This document shows positions 19,446 to 28,435 of a stretch of DNA of 32,004 nucleotides, one piece after another. Source of the stretch: a bacterium (GTDB lineage: Bacteria > Pseudomonadota > Alphaproteobacteria > Rs-D84 > CACZYB01); contig JAAVBO010000025.1 in assembly GCA_014803575.1 (NCBI GenBank), positions 1-32,004 on the forward strand. Reading direction: 5' to 3'. Both the position numbers and the translations under genes were made by a program. The notes under the pieces are model-generated. The model did not search any database, had not been told where the DNA came from, and saw only the letters and a program-made list of their open reading frames with translations. Each line of letters begins with the position of its first letter. The stretch's first letter is position 1.

Positions 19446-21115
19446 TTTGCTTTTTCCTCATCTTCCTTTGATTTTGAAAATCTATCTTTTATTTTATCTT
19501 TTGCAAATTTTGCTTTATCAATAAGAGTTACATCATCAGGTCGCTTTTTATAACCGACAAGTTCACGACTTGCTGATTTAGTCCAGCCGACAACAGATTT
19601 AGAAAAATTCCAAACACTTTTACCAAGGGCACTTTCCGAAACAGAACCGCCAAACCATCCGGCGAATGTCGGTGCTTCGGATATAATTTTAAAATTAAGT
19701 ATAATTGCAAATATTGCATAGAGGAAATAAAACGGGTTTCCGACTAAATTATTAAATTCTTCTATTTCACCATTTTCCAAAAGTTTAAGTGCGTATTTTG
19801 TTGTAGAAATATTTGTTTCGTTTGGTGCAGAAAACATTCCACCCAAAACCCAATCATTAATTTCGTTACAAATTATTATTGCGATACATACAAATATCAA
19901 TCCCTTTGCAAAACCCCAAAGTTTGCTTAGCCCCGCGGTAGCATAACTTCTTGTTTCATTAAAGACATAGCAAACGGCAAGAAATGGAAAGATAAGAAGG
20001 GATACACCCATAAAAAGCATATTTTCAACTATGATAAATGCGAAAAGCATATTTACCATAAACAAGCCTATTACAAGGGTGATACCGGTCAGTCCCATTC
20101 TTATATCATTGCTTGTGATAAAGGCAACAATGGAACTTACATTTGCGATATTTGAGGCATTATCGGAAATTACACGCCCTGCCCTTTGGGTCCTTTTTAC
20201 ATTTTTGCTATCATTGTGTGCGATATCATTTAAAACTCCCTCTATTTTTTCTTTAAGTTTATCTATATTAGCTTTTAATTTTTGAGCCTTTTTAGAATCT
20301 GTTTGTTTTCCAAGTATATCAGATTGTTTCTCAATCTTTTTATTAATTTTTTTAAGCCATTTATCGGTTCCGAAATTTTGAAGTGCTTTACCACCAATAA
20401 ATCCAGCAACCCTTATAGAAACATTGACTACTACGGCAGTAATAAGTGAAGGGAGTGCATATTCAAAAAGATTGATACCTATTTGTATATAGTTTTGACG
20501 AAGAAGATTTACTTCCTTTATAAGACAGACCATATTATCCTTTGTATTTTCGGAAAGTGCCATACCTTCCTTATAAACAAGAGTGCTTGATTGTTTTGAC
20601 TCACACTCATCAGGGATGACAAGATTTAATTGATTTATTTTTTTACGAAGGACTGTGCGACCTATACCACTTCCGAAATCAAGAACAAGTTCATAGGTAT
20701 TGGAAAAAACATTTCTTGGGGAATTCATAAGCAATGCACCGATTACAAAAACGGCAAGAAACAATTTCTTATAAATATTTTTGAAAAAATCCGGTGTGAT
20801 ATTTATATCAAGTTTACTGTTTATCCCCTTAAAAAAAACTTGATATGTTTCATATACAATCCATAATGCCAATGCGACAGAAAGCAAAAGAAGTGCGTCA
20901 TTTTGGAAAAGTTCAAATGTTTTATAAGACACACGTGAAAAAGCATCATAGATATTTTCGACAACACTGCATACCCAACATTCTGTTAAAAGAGTGTATA
21001 CTCCTCTTGAAGTATTGATTATAAGATAGGTAAGTATCGCCACAGAAAAAATGAAAAATATCCATTTTTTTATACTGCTGAACAAAGTTAATTTGTTTGA
21101 TACGCTATCTGCCAC
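19442..21115 (-). CDS. VirB6/TrbL-like polytopic membrane protein, paralog 1 (internal coiled-coil insertion)
   Basis: CWVCSVVENIYDAFSRVSYKTFELFQNDALLLLSVALALWIVYETYQ; KDNMVCLIKEVN; IFPFLAVCYVFNETRS; K/E-rich insertion KKINKKIEKQSDILGKQTDSKKAQKLKANIDKLKEKIEG. Confidence 0.75.
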   Translation of the reverse strand: MADSVSNKLTLFSSIKKWIFFIFSVAILTYLIINTSRGVYTLLTECWVCSVVENIYDAFSRVSYKTFELFQNDALLLLSVALALWIVYETYQVFFKGINSKLDINITPDFFKNIYKKLFLAVFVIGALLMNSPRNVFSNTYELVLDFGSGIGRTVLRKKINQLNLVIPDECESKQSSTLVYKEGMALSENTKDNMVCLIKEVNLLRQNYIQIGINLFEYALPSLITAVVVNVSIRVAGFIGGKALQNFGTDKWLKKINKKIEKQSDILGKQTDSKKAQKLKANIDKLKEKIEGVLNDIAHNDSKNVKRTQRAGRVISDNASNIANVSSIVAFITSNDIRMGLTGITLVIGLFMVNMLFAFIIVENMLFMGVSLLIFPFLAVCYVFNETRSYATAGLSKLWGFAKGLIFVCIAIIICNEINDWVLGGMFSAPNETNISTTKYALKLLENGEIEEFNNLVGNPFYFLYAIFAIILNFKIISEAPTFAGWFGGSVSESALGKSVWNFSKSVVGWTKSASRELVGYKKRPDDVTLIDKAKFAKDKIKDRFSKSKEDEEKAK

Positions 21116-21120
21116 TTAAA

Positions 21121-21384
21121 TTACTTCCTTTTATCAAAAAATTGATTTTTCAATTTTACTAAATTGTTAAAAAATTTTGAATTTAAAAACTTTGTTATCA
21201 ATTCGTTAATTTTTACATTTAATTTTTTATTTTCCGGATGGGATTTTGCATAAAGTATACACAAACATACGAATATGATTGTCCATGACAAAATCAATAT
21301 TAAAAATTTTAGCTTTGATATTATGAAAAGAGCCAATAAAACAATTAAAACTTTGATAAGTAATTTCATATTTCCAGAAAACAT
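21121..21384 (-). CDS. Small basic membrane protein, first gene of VirB6-like operon
   Basis: 87 aa, hydrophobic hairpin then basic tail; SD GGGGAGGA 8 nt upstream; 5-nt gap to next gene. Confidence 0.65.
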   Translation of the reverse strand: MFSGNMKLLIKVLIVLLALFIISKLKFLILILSWTIIFVCLCILYAKSHPENKKLNVKINELITKFLNSKFFNNLVKLKNQFFDKRK

Positions 21385-21452
21385 TTCTTGCGTCCTCCCC
21401 TTTTTTATTATATAATATATAATAATTAAAAAATAATCAAATAAAATAAAGG

Positions 21453-22940
21453 GTGATTATGGAAAAGTTTGAATCCTCGCTTCCTGAAAATTTACAGAAA
21501 CAGTTAGAGCTTGGCGTAAACGATATTTATAAAAAATTTGATGATATTCTTCACGATGAAAATTTGTCAAATGATGAGAAAAATAAACAAATTGATGAAC
21601 TGATTAATGAAAGTGATGCAAATAAGGTTTATTTTTCCGGATTGAAAAATTTGGCAAATGATTATTTAGATTCAAAATATGATTCCGAGGAAGATTATAA
21701 AAAGGATTTTGAAGAATATGCTTTGAAATCGGAAACTGATATAAAGAAATTTGTCGAGGATTGTTTTGTGACAAAGGCAAAAAAAGATGATATGGAAAAG
21801 GCTAAATCAACTCTTAAAGAATTGGGTGTGGAGGAAGACACTCTTGACAACCTTAATTCTTTTCAAATTGAAGAAATTGTTAATGAGTTGGAAAAACCGT
21901 CCGGCCGTGAAGAAATTGCTAATGAATCGGAAAAACCATCTGCCGGTGTTGAAGAACAATTAGATGAAAAATTAGAAGATTTGAATTTACCAAAAAAAGA
22001 TGCTGACAGGATTAAAAAGCAATATCAGTATAAAGTTGAAGGTAAGATAAGTTCCGGACTTTCCGAACTTGATGACTTTTTAGGGATTATTCAACCGGGT
22101 CTTGATTTAATACTTAAAACCGGTGCGAAATTATTTTATGAAGGAATTGTTGATAATGTTGAAAAGAAATTTCTAGGGAACAAGGAACAAGGGGTAAAAA
22201 GTGATTTTGAAGTTTGGTCCGAAAGAAAAAAGAATTTAAAATCCGGTTATGATTTTTTACACAATTACGGAAAACTTCCACAAACAGATACTTTTAAATA
22301 CAGGACAAATACTGATAAGGATGAAAATCACGTTGCAACATATTTTCATCAAATGGTTGTTGACAAGATAAATGAAAATAGAAGAAATGATATGGATAAA
22401 TATACAACTGAAATGGAAATATATAATAAATTGAAGACAGAATATGATGCATTACCTTCTGATAAAAAGGATAATATAGAAGAACCTAAAAAACCATCTG
22501 AGCCATTACACAAAGGAGAAGAATTTAAAGGAAATGCCTTTGATGAAACAAAGGATATAAGCGAAACTCAGTATGCTTTGCAAGATATTATTAGAGATGT
22601 GATACGAGCATCAAGAGATAAGGATGCCGATGGGAATTCTATTGCAAAACCAACTGATAAGGGAAAGAAAGATTTGGAAGCTATCGGTCATTTGTTGGAT
22701 TTATTTAATAAGAAAAATTCTCCAGAATTTAAGGCTCAATTTTCTGATCTAGCAGAATATTATAAGAATGGATATACTGAAAAATACAGTGGTGAATTTG
22801 TTGAAGATGGTAAGGATTATTATAAATATAAAAAGGAACAAAAAGAAAAACAAGAAATGTATCGAGCTATGCTTGGAGGAGATGAGGGAGTTGATTTCTT
22901 ATCTCAACAAGTTCAAGCTAGACAAGGAAACAGTAAATGA
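21453..22940 (+). CDS. Large soluble highly charged, coiled-coil-rich protein of unknown function
   Basis: 495-aa ORF starting 69 bp from a divergent operon; K/E/D-rich; no hydrophobic TM; overlaps next gene by ATGA. Confidence 0.75.
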   Translation: MIMEKFESSLPENLQKQLELGVNDIYKKFDDILHDENLSNDEKNKQIDELINESDANKVYFSGLKNLANDYLDSKYDSEEDYKKDFEEYALKSETDIKKFVEDCFVTKAKKDDMEKAKSTLKELGVEEDTLDNLNSFQIEEIVNELEKPSGREEIANESEKPSAGVEEQLDEKLEDLNLPKKDADRIKKQYQYKVEGKISSGLSELDDFLGIIQPGLDLILKTGAKLFYEGIVDNVEKKFLGNKEQGVKSDFEVWSERKKNLKSGYDFLHNYGKLPQTDTFKYRTNTDKDENHVATYFHQMVVDKINENRRNDMDKYTTEMEIYNKLKTEYDALPSDKKDNIEEPKKPSEPLHKGEEFKGNAFDETKDISETQYALQDIIRDVIRASRDKDADGNSIAKPTDKGKKDLEAIGHLLDLFNKKNSPEFKAQFSDLAEYYKNGYTEKYSGEFVEDGKDYYKYKKEQKEKQEMYRAMLGGDEGVDFLSQQVQARQGNSK

Positions 22941-24019
22941 GAAAAAAAATATTTTATTTAGCGGTTATCACATTTATTTTGATTGCGCCAATTGTATTTT
23001 GGCTTGATATGAAATGGTCTATGCGACTTACATCTATTGATATAAAAAAGCTACGGTTTGCCTTTACTCGTGATAAATTTTTATTTTATGCAACCATGTT
23101 TAATTTTATGCTATATATGTATGTTGTTTATAAAATTTTCAATATGGATTTTGAAACAAAAAAAGTTGTAAAACAAGAAGTTGTTGCAAATAAAGACGAA
23201 GTTAAAAATGCAGTTATACCTTCCGCATCAACGGGGACCGGAATTATAAATCCAAATGATAAAAAGTGGCAGGAAATGTATAGTGGCAATGGTATGCCAA
23301 AACAAAATAATACCACCGAAACAGTGAAAGAAACAGCACCTCAACCACAGACAGAATCGCAGGCAAATACGAATGTTGCTCCTTCTATACCTCCTCAAAA
23401 CACAACTGTTGCCGTGGAAACCGTGGCTCAAAAAAATATCATTGATATGCCTATTAAACCAGAAGAAGTATATACTACTCAGGTGGAAAGGTTGCTTTCT
23501 GAGATGGGTTATGAAGATATGGGAAATTTATTTATAAATGGTGTTAATATTGACTTTGTTGCAATCGCAGGAAGTGATACTTTGATACTTGGAAAAGTAA
23601 ATGCAAAAAGTGGTGATATTGTCGCAAATGAGGCTTCAAATACTCCTGATAATGCACCATTTTGGTATAGCAATGATGAAAAATATGCTTCTCCTGTTTG
23701 GGAGATAAAAAAGGCTTCCGATGAAGTTTTAAAAATGATAAATGAAGTTTTGCCGGATGATAACGGCGTTATGGTAAAGCCTATGGTTGTGATACCTGTT
23801 TCAAATGTTGTAAATTATTCTGATGTTGCGGATAAGTGGAAGGAAACGGGAGTTGAGGTTGCAAAACTTAATGGCGAATCATCGCTTCCTGAATTTTCTT
23901 CTGTTGTAGAGAATAAAACCGGAGTTGAAGTTTTGGATAGTTATAAAAAATTTGTTGAAACTTTGATTAAATATTTTTCACAAAAATACAAAAGTAAATC
24001 AATGAAAAAGGCAGGATAA
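22937..24019 (+). CDS. Two-TM protein with C-terminal NERD/PD-(D/E)XK-like domain (possibly catalytically degenerate)
   Basis: Two N-terminal TMs, P/T/Q-rich linker, then VERLLSEMGYEDMGNLFINGVNIDFVAIAGSDTLILGKVNAKSGDIVANE. Confidence 0.6.
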   Translation: MRKKIFYLAVITFILIAPIVFWLDMKWSMRLTSIDIKKLRFAFTRDKFLFYATMFNFMLYMYVVYKIFNMDFETKKVVKQEVVANKDEVKNAVIPSASTGTGIINPNDKKWQEMYSGNGMPKQNNTTETVKETAPQPQTESQANTNVAPSIPPQNTTVAVETVAQKNIIDMPIKPEEVYTTQVERLLSEMGYEDMGNLFINGVNIDFVAIAGSDTLILGKVNAKSGDIVANEASNTPDNAPFWYSNDEKYASPVWEIKKASDEVLKMINEVLPDDNGVMVKPMVVIPVSNVVNYSDVADKWKETGVEVAKLNGESSLPEFSSVVENKTGVEVLDSYKKFVETLIKYFSQKYKSKSMKKAG

Positions 24020-24020
24020 A

Positions 24021-24584
24021 ATGTTATTCAGTGAAAATTACTATCGTGACAGGATTTCAAAACTCGGTATTCCCGAAATGCCAATTAAAAAAGTTGTGTT
24101 TAATCCTGATAATCTTTCTAAATGTGAAAAACTTTATAATGATTTTTTTAAAATTTCCAAAAAATTAATGCAATTTGTTTATTACAACAACTTTGATGAT
24201 TTAATAGAGGCAAATTTTTCAAATGAAAGTGTTATGAAAATGTATGAAGGAATTGTACCGGAAAATATTGATATATATCTTAAAGTTCCGTTTGAATATG
24301 GCGGTACTTTGGACTTTTCAAATATGTTTTTGGTGAAAAAAAGGCCTTTTAAAGAATTGATTGATAACTTTATTGATGAACAAGTTTTAAGTTTTAACAA
24401 AGAACAACAAAAATTTAATTGTAAAAATGGGTATCAATATCCGACAGAGCTTTATGTTTGTAATCCGAAAGGAATTGTCTTTCTTCCTGCGTTAAAGGGA
24501 TTTGCAGGTGCTGGCGGTAATACATCGGCCGATATTATGACAGAAATAGGAAGCACTATGTTTTCAAAATCGGGAGGATTTTAA
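24021..24584 (+). CDS. Hypothetical soluble protein
   Basis: 187-aa ORF in a tightly packed operon (1-nt gap upstream, 0-nt downstream); no family recognised. Confidence 0.65.
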   Translation: MLFSENYYRDRISKLGIPEMPIKKVVFNPDNLSKCEKLYNDFFKISKKLMQFVYYNNFDDLIEANFSNESVMKMYEGIVPENIDIYLKVPFEYGGTLDFSNMFLVKKRPFKELIDNFIDEQVLSFNKEQQKFNCKNGYQYPTELYVCNPKGIVFLPALKGFAGAGGNTSADIMTEIGSTMFSKSGGF

Positions 24585-25034
24585 ATGGAAAAATCTCTTC
24601 AAACTTTAAAAAAGATTATTCACAATCTTGAATTTTTTGCAAGAGCAAAAGTATCTCAAATTGATTTTACAAATGCTATGCTTAAAAATGATAAATTTTC
24701 ACCTATGCCTGATGACTATGCAATGTTTTTAAGGGAAGAAAGTAATGGGATTGTATCCGGTATTTTGGAATTTTTTGGAACGGAAAAGGTAAATCGTTCT
24801 GATTATAATTACAATTTTCCAAGTATTATTGAAGCAAATGAAATTTTCAAAACTACAAATAATCCGTTAATGGAAAATTCTGTTTTGTTGGGATATAATC
24901 TTTTGTATGCAATTATTTGGAATGAAAGTGAAAAAGTTTATAAAATCATTCACAGGAACTTTTTTACTCCATTTAAAACATTTAATAAATTTAATGATGT
25001 TTTACAATTTGTTATCAGCAAGTATGAGGCTTAA
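24585..25034 (+). CDS. SUKH (SMI1/KNR4, YrhA-like) domain protein
   Basis: MPDDYAMFLREESNGIVSGILEFFGTE...NSVLLGYNLLYAIIWNESEKVYKIIHRNFFTPFKTFNKFNDVLQFVISKY fits the SUKH pattern lP-dY--FL-xxNG ... y-sF-e-l. Confidence 0.6.
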   Translation: MEKSLQTLKKIIHNLEFFARAKVSQIDFTNAMLKNDKFSPMPDDYAMFLREESNGIVSGILEFFGTEKVNRSDYNYNFPSIIEANEIFKTTNNPLMENSVLLGYNLLYAIIWNESEKVYKIIHRNFFTPFKTFNKFNDVLQFVISKYEA

Positions 25035-25035
25035 A

Positions 25036-25245
25036 ATGCTTGAAAAACATTCAATTACTTTGATGGGACATAAGACAAGCATTTCTATTGAAAGTGAATT
25101 TTGGGAAGAGCTTAAACAAATTGCAAGGGTGCAAAATAAATCCATAAATGAAATTATTTCCTCGATTGATATAGGTAAGAATAGCGGAAATCTTTCAAGT
25201 AGCATAAGGATTTTTATTATTCAATATTTAAAGGGATTAATTTAG
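25036..25245 (+). CDS. Ribbon-helix-helix protein (RHH_4-like)
   Basis: MLEKHSITLMGHKTSISIESEFWEELKQIARVQNKSINEIISSIDIGKNSGNLSSSIRIFIIQYLKG; start trimmed from the 112-aa ORF to ATG 25036 next to the preceding stop. Confidence 0.8.
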   Translation: MLEKHSITLMGHKTSISIESEFWEELKQIARVQNKSINEIISSIDIGKNSGNLSSSIRIFIIQYLKGLI

Positions 25246-28200
25246 TAATTCCTTTTTCTTTTTTTGAAGATATGATGTGTTAATTTTTGACATAATACCG
25301 GATACATCGACATCGCCTTCAAGGTTATTGATAAAGCCCTTAAGATTATAGATAAGATTTAAAACTTCGGTTGAAAGATTTTTTATTTCAAAAACACTTT
25401 CTATATTCAAAGATTTGTTGATTAAATTGCCAGATACAAGACCATTTACAAGCATATTTTTAGCATTAAGAGTAAAGGTCGCTTTTGTTATTTCAGAGGA
25501 ATTAATTTTTCCTTGTATATCTAAATCCGTGAAATTCAGAGTGCCGGATTTAAAACTGTTTTCAATGATATAAAGAATATTATTTGTCGTAATATTTGCA
25601 AGTTCGACTATGTTAAAAAGAATTTCGTCATAGCTACTTATTCCCTTTATAGTGCCATTTTTTATTTTGGCGTCAAAATTACCACTTAAATTTGAAGTTA
25701 ATTGATAAATGTTTAATCCATCTGTTTTGAAATCAAGGTTTATATCCATAATGCCTGATGTTAAATTCATAAGTTCATTATTCATCAAATCGTTTGGAAG
25801 TGAATAATTTTTCACATTAAGATTGCCCGTAAAAATTCGATTGTTCAAAATTTCGGAAGTTAATTTTAAAGGTCTGTTTCCCTTTTTTATATTAAATTCA
25901 ATTGACCCAGGGTTAGAAGCATTTAAAAGTTTTAAATATAAATCCTTATAATTATTAGAATTATATTCTGCGACATCATTTGCTGTTAATGTAATGTTAT
26001 ATGGAAGTGCTCTTATAATTTTCAATATAAAATCAACATAGCCGTTGGTATCTTTTAACCTTTTGATAATATTTTTTACATCAAGTGTATCAATTTGCAA
26101 ATTTACAGAGGTTTCAATTTTGGGCTCTCTTTTATTTCTTGAAACATTTTTACGAGAAATATTTCCTGTGAATACATTATTTTTGATTGTAAGTTTTATG
26201 TTGTTGATGTTATCACCGTCAACATCCGCCTGTAATGTAAATGGAATGTTGTCATAAAAGTAATTCATTAAGGTATCATCAATTATGCCCCAAGAAAATA
26301 AGAAGCCCTTTAATTCGGAATGTGACAAATCAAGGGTATATTTTTCATCGCCTTTTAACAGATGTCCGTTAACTTTCACACTTATATCATTTAAAATAGC
26401 ATATATGTCAGAGGTAGGATTTGACGCATCTCCGTTTAGTTTTATATTGATTTGTTTGACACCGTTTGAAATTATTTTATCAATAAAATTATTTCTTATA
26501 AACGGAAGACTTATTCCCTTTAAATTTTCAGATGTGATTATGTAATTGAAATCATTGAATGAACCGGAATCGCCGGTTATTCCTATTAAATCACCATTTA
26601 TGTTTGATGTGTAACCATTGTTTGAAAATATTAATCTTTTGACTGATAAAGTATCATTTTTAAATGTTGAATCAAGTTTAAACAAATCATAATTGTTATT
26701 AGGTGTTTTTAATGATTTTATCATTGCACTAAGTTTAAAATTAGTATTTTTAAGCAGTGATAAATTGTGAATTATGTATGCCAAATCAATATTATTTTTT
26801 GTAAATTTTGATGTATCTATACTATCAGATTTTATTGTTATATTATAATCAGTAGAATTTGGATTTATTGTTTCTTCAAAATTACCGAATATTATATTAC
26901 CATCAATATTCATATTGAAATCAGGTATGGATATTTTGTTGTATCCTCTTATCACTTTACCCGTAAAGTTATTGATATTTATTGTATTAAAGAATTTATT
27001 TGGATAGTTAAAAGGTATAGTATCCTTTATGTTTAAATCCATATCTACATTATTTGATAAATCGGAAAGAGTTCCATTTACCTGTATATCATTTTTTCCG
27101 ATTTTATAATTAAATTTTTCTATATTAAGCGATGTTATTTTTCCATCTGTATATATAGGGTTTGAAATTAATTCAAAATTTGTAATTAATGATTTATCAA
27201 GGAGTAAATTTTTAACAATTACATTCATATTTGCATAAGATAAAAGTTTTATAACTTCCTTTAATTCATCCATATTGCTTGGTGTTTCTTCAAAAATATT
27301 CTTTGGAAGATTTAAAATTTTTGCAAGTTTTAGATTTTTAAAATCGGCATTAAAAGTTATATTTTCCTTTACAATTTTGGTTTTATCATCTTCTGTTCTT
27401 ATTATTGGAAGAATACTTGAAAATGTTGCATAAGCACTGTCAGAGGAGAAAGTTCCGTTTGAAAGTATTATTGCATCCGGTGTAGTTTGAACTGTTGTTT
27501 TCAGAGTTAATTTTTCATTAAATAACGGTATATTCGGAATTTCAATTGCACTGTCAATAAGGCTTGTAAATTTATACAAATTATCTGTTATTAAATTTAC
27601 GGTTCCGTTTACAATAGGGTTGTTTTCTTTTACAACTATGTTAAATTTATTTATTATACTGTTTTTTCCATTTACATAGTTAAAGTCAATATTCAAATTA
27701 TAATTTTCATTATCAATAAATTTAAGATTGAATGCAAGATTGTCTACTCTGTTTGAAAGATAGCTAAATGATCCAGTTCCTTTTATTTGAGAATTACCGG
27801 TATTTTGAAGATGGATATTTACATTTGAAACTCGTCTTATATTATCTAAACTTTCATCATATTGAATAATAGTAGAATCTTTTATGATTAAATCATTAAA
27901 ATTTATTCCCTTTAAAAATAGGGATAGATTTTCGAATCCTGTGGAAGCATAAACGGAATAGTTAAAATACCCTCCATCTATGATAATTTTATTTATTTTT
28001 AAATTACCTTTTATCAAATCAATCAAATCCATACTTACAAAAATTTGGGACGCATTTAAAAATGGTGTTTGTTCAGTTTTATCATTTGTTGATGTTAAAT
28101 TTTTTACATCAACATTTTTTAAGATAATTGCCGGATATGGAAGTATCGTGAAAGAAATTTTACCCTTTATATCTATATCAAATCTTACAAGATCTTCTAT

Positions 28201-28317
28201 TGTATTTTCTATATATGTTTTACGTCCATTAGTCAAAGGGATAAAATTTGGAAGTGCATAAAGTCCGACTATTAGTGCAACCAGAACTCCTATAATTATC
28301 AAAATACGTCTTAACAT
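25237..28317 (-). CDS. AsmA-family protein (bridge-like lipid-transfer type envelope protein)
   Basis: N-terminal TM (ILIIIGVLVALIVGLYALPNFI), long beta-repeat body with repeated 'LNGTGxxxxxxx' style strands, C-terminal DFKTDGLNIYQLTSNLSGNFDAKIKNGTIKGI and FTLNAKNMLVNGLVSGNLINKSLNIE typical of AsmA. Confidence 0.85.
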   Translation of the reverse strand: MLRRILIIIGVLVALIVGLYALPNFIPLTNGRKTYIENTIEDLVRFDIDIKGKISFTILPYPAIILKNVDVKNLTSTNDKTEQTPFLNASQIFVSMDLIDLIKGNLKINKIIIDGGYFNYSVYASTGFENLSLFLKGINFNDLIIKDSTIIQYDESLDNIRRVSNVNIHLQNTGNSQIKGTGSFSYLSNRVDNLAFNLKFIDNENYNLNIDFNYVNGKNSIINKFNIVVKENNPIVNGTVNLITDNLYKFTSLIDSAIEIPNIPLFNEKLTLKTTVQTTPDAIILSNGTFSSDSAYATFSSILPIIRTEDDKTKIVKENITFNADFKNLKLAKILNLPKNIFEETPSNMDELKEVIKLLSYANMNVIVKNLLLDKSLITNFELISNPIYTDGKITSLNIEKFNYKIGKNDIQVNGTLSDLSNNVDMDLNIKDTIPFNYPNKFFNTININNFTGKVIRGYNKISIPDFNMNIDGNIIFGNFEETINPNSTDYNITIKSDSIDTSKFTKNNIDLAYIIHNLSLLKNTNFKLSAMIKSLKTPNNNYDLFKLDSTFKNDTLSVKRLIFSNNGYTSNINGDLIGITGDSGSFNDFNYIITSENLKGISLPFIRNNFIDKIISNGVKQINIKLNGDASNPTSDIYAILNDISVKVNGHLLKGDEKYTLDLSHSELKGFLFSWGIIDDTLMNYFYDNIPFTLQADVDGDNINNIKLTIKNNVFTGNISRKNVSRNKREPKIETSVNLQIDTLDVKNIIKRLKDTNGYVDFILKIIRALPYNITLTANDVAEYNSNNYKDLYLKLLNASNPGSIEFNIKKGNRPLKLTSEILNNRIFTGNLNVKNYSLPNDLMNNELMNLTSGIMDINLDFKTDGLNIYQLTSNLSGNFDAKIKNGTIKGISSYDEILFNIVELANITTNNILYIIENSFKSGTLNFTDLDIQGKINSSEITKATFTLNAKNMLVNGLVSGNLINKSLNIESVFEIKNLSTEVLNLIYNLKGFINNLEGDVDVSGIMSKINTSYLQKKKKELLN

Positions 28318-28435
28318 AATCCCCCTCTTTATAAATAATAGGTATTTATTTAATTTGACAACTCCTTATAAGAAATATAGTATAATTTATAGTTTAATAT
28401 GACAAGCAAAAAATTTTTTAATTTAAGGTAATGGT

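Noticed and set aside
24907-25245. 112-aa version of the RHH protein starting upstream
   Set aside because: The N-terminal 43 residues overlap the SUKH-like gene in another frame; the RHH domain and operon packing support the start at 25036.
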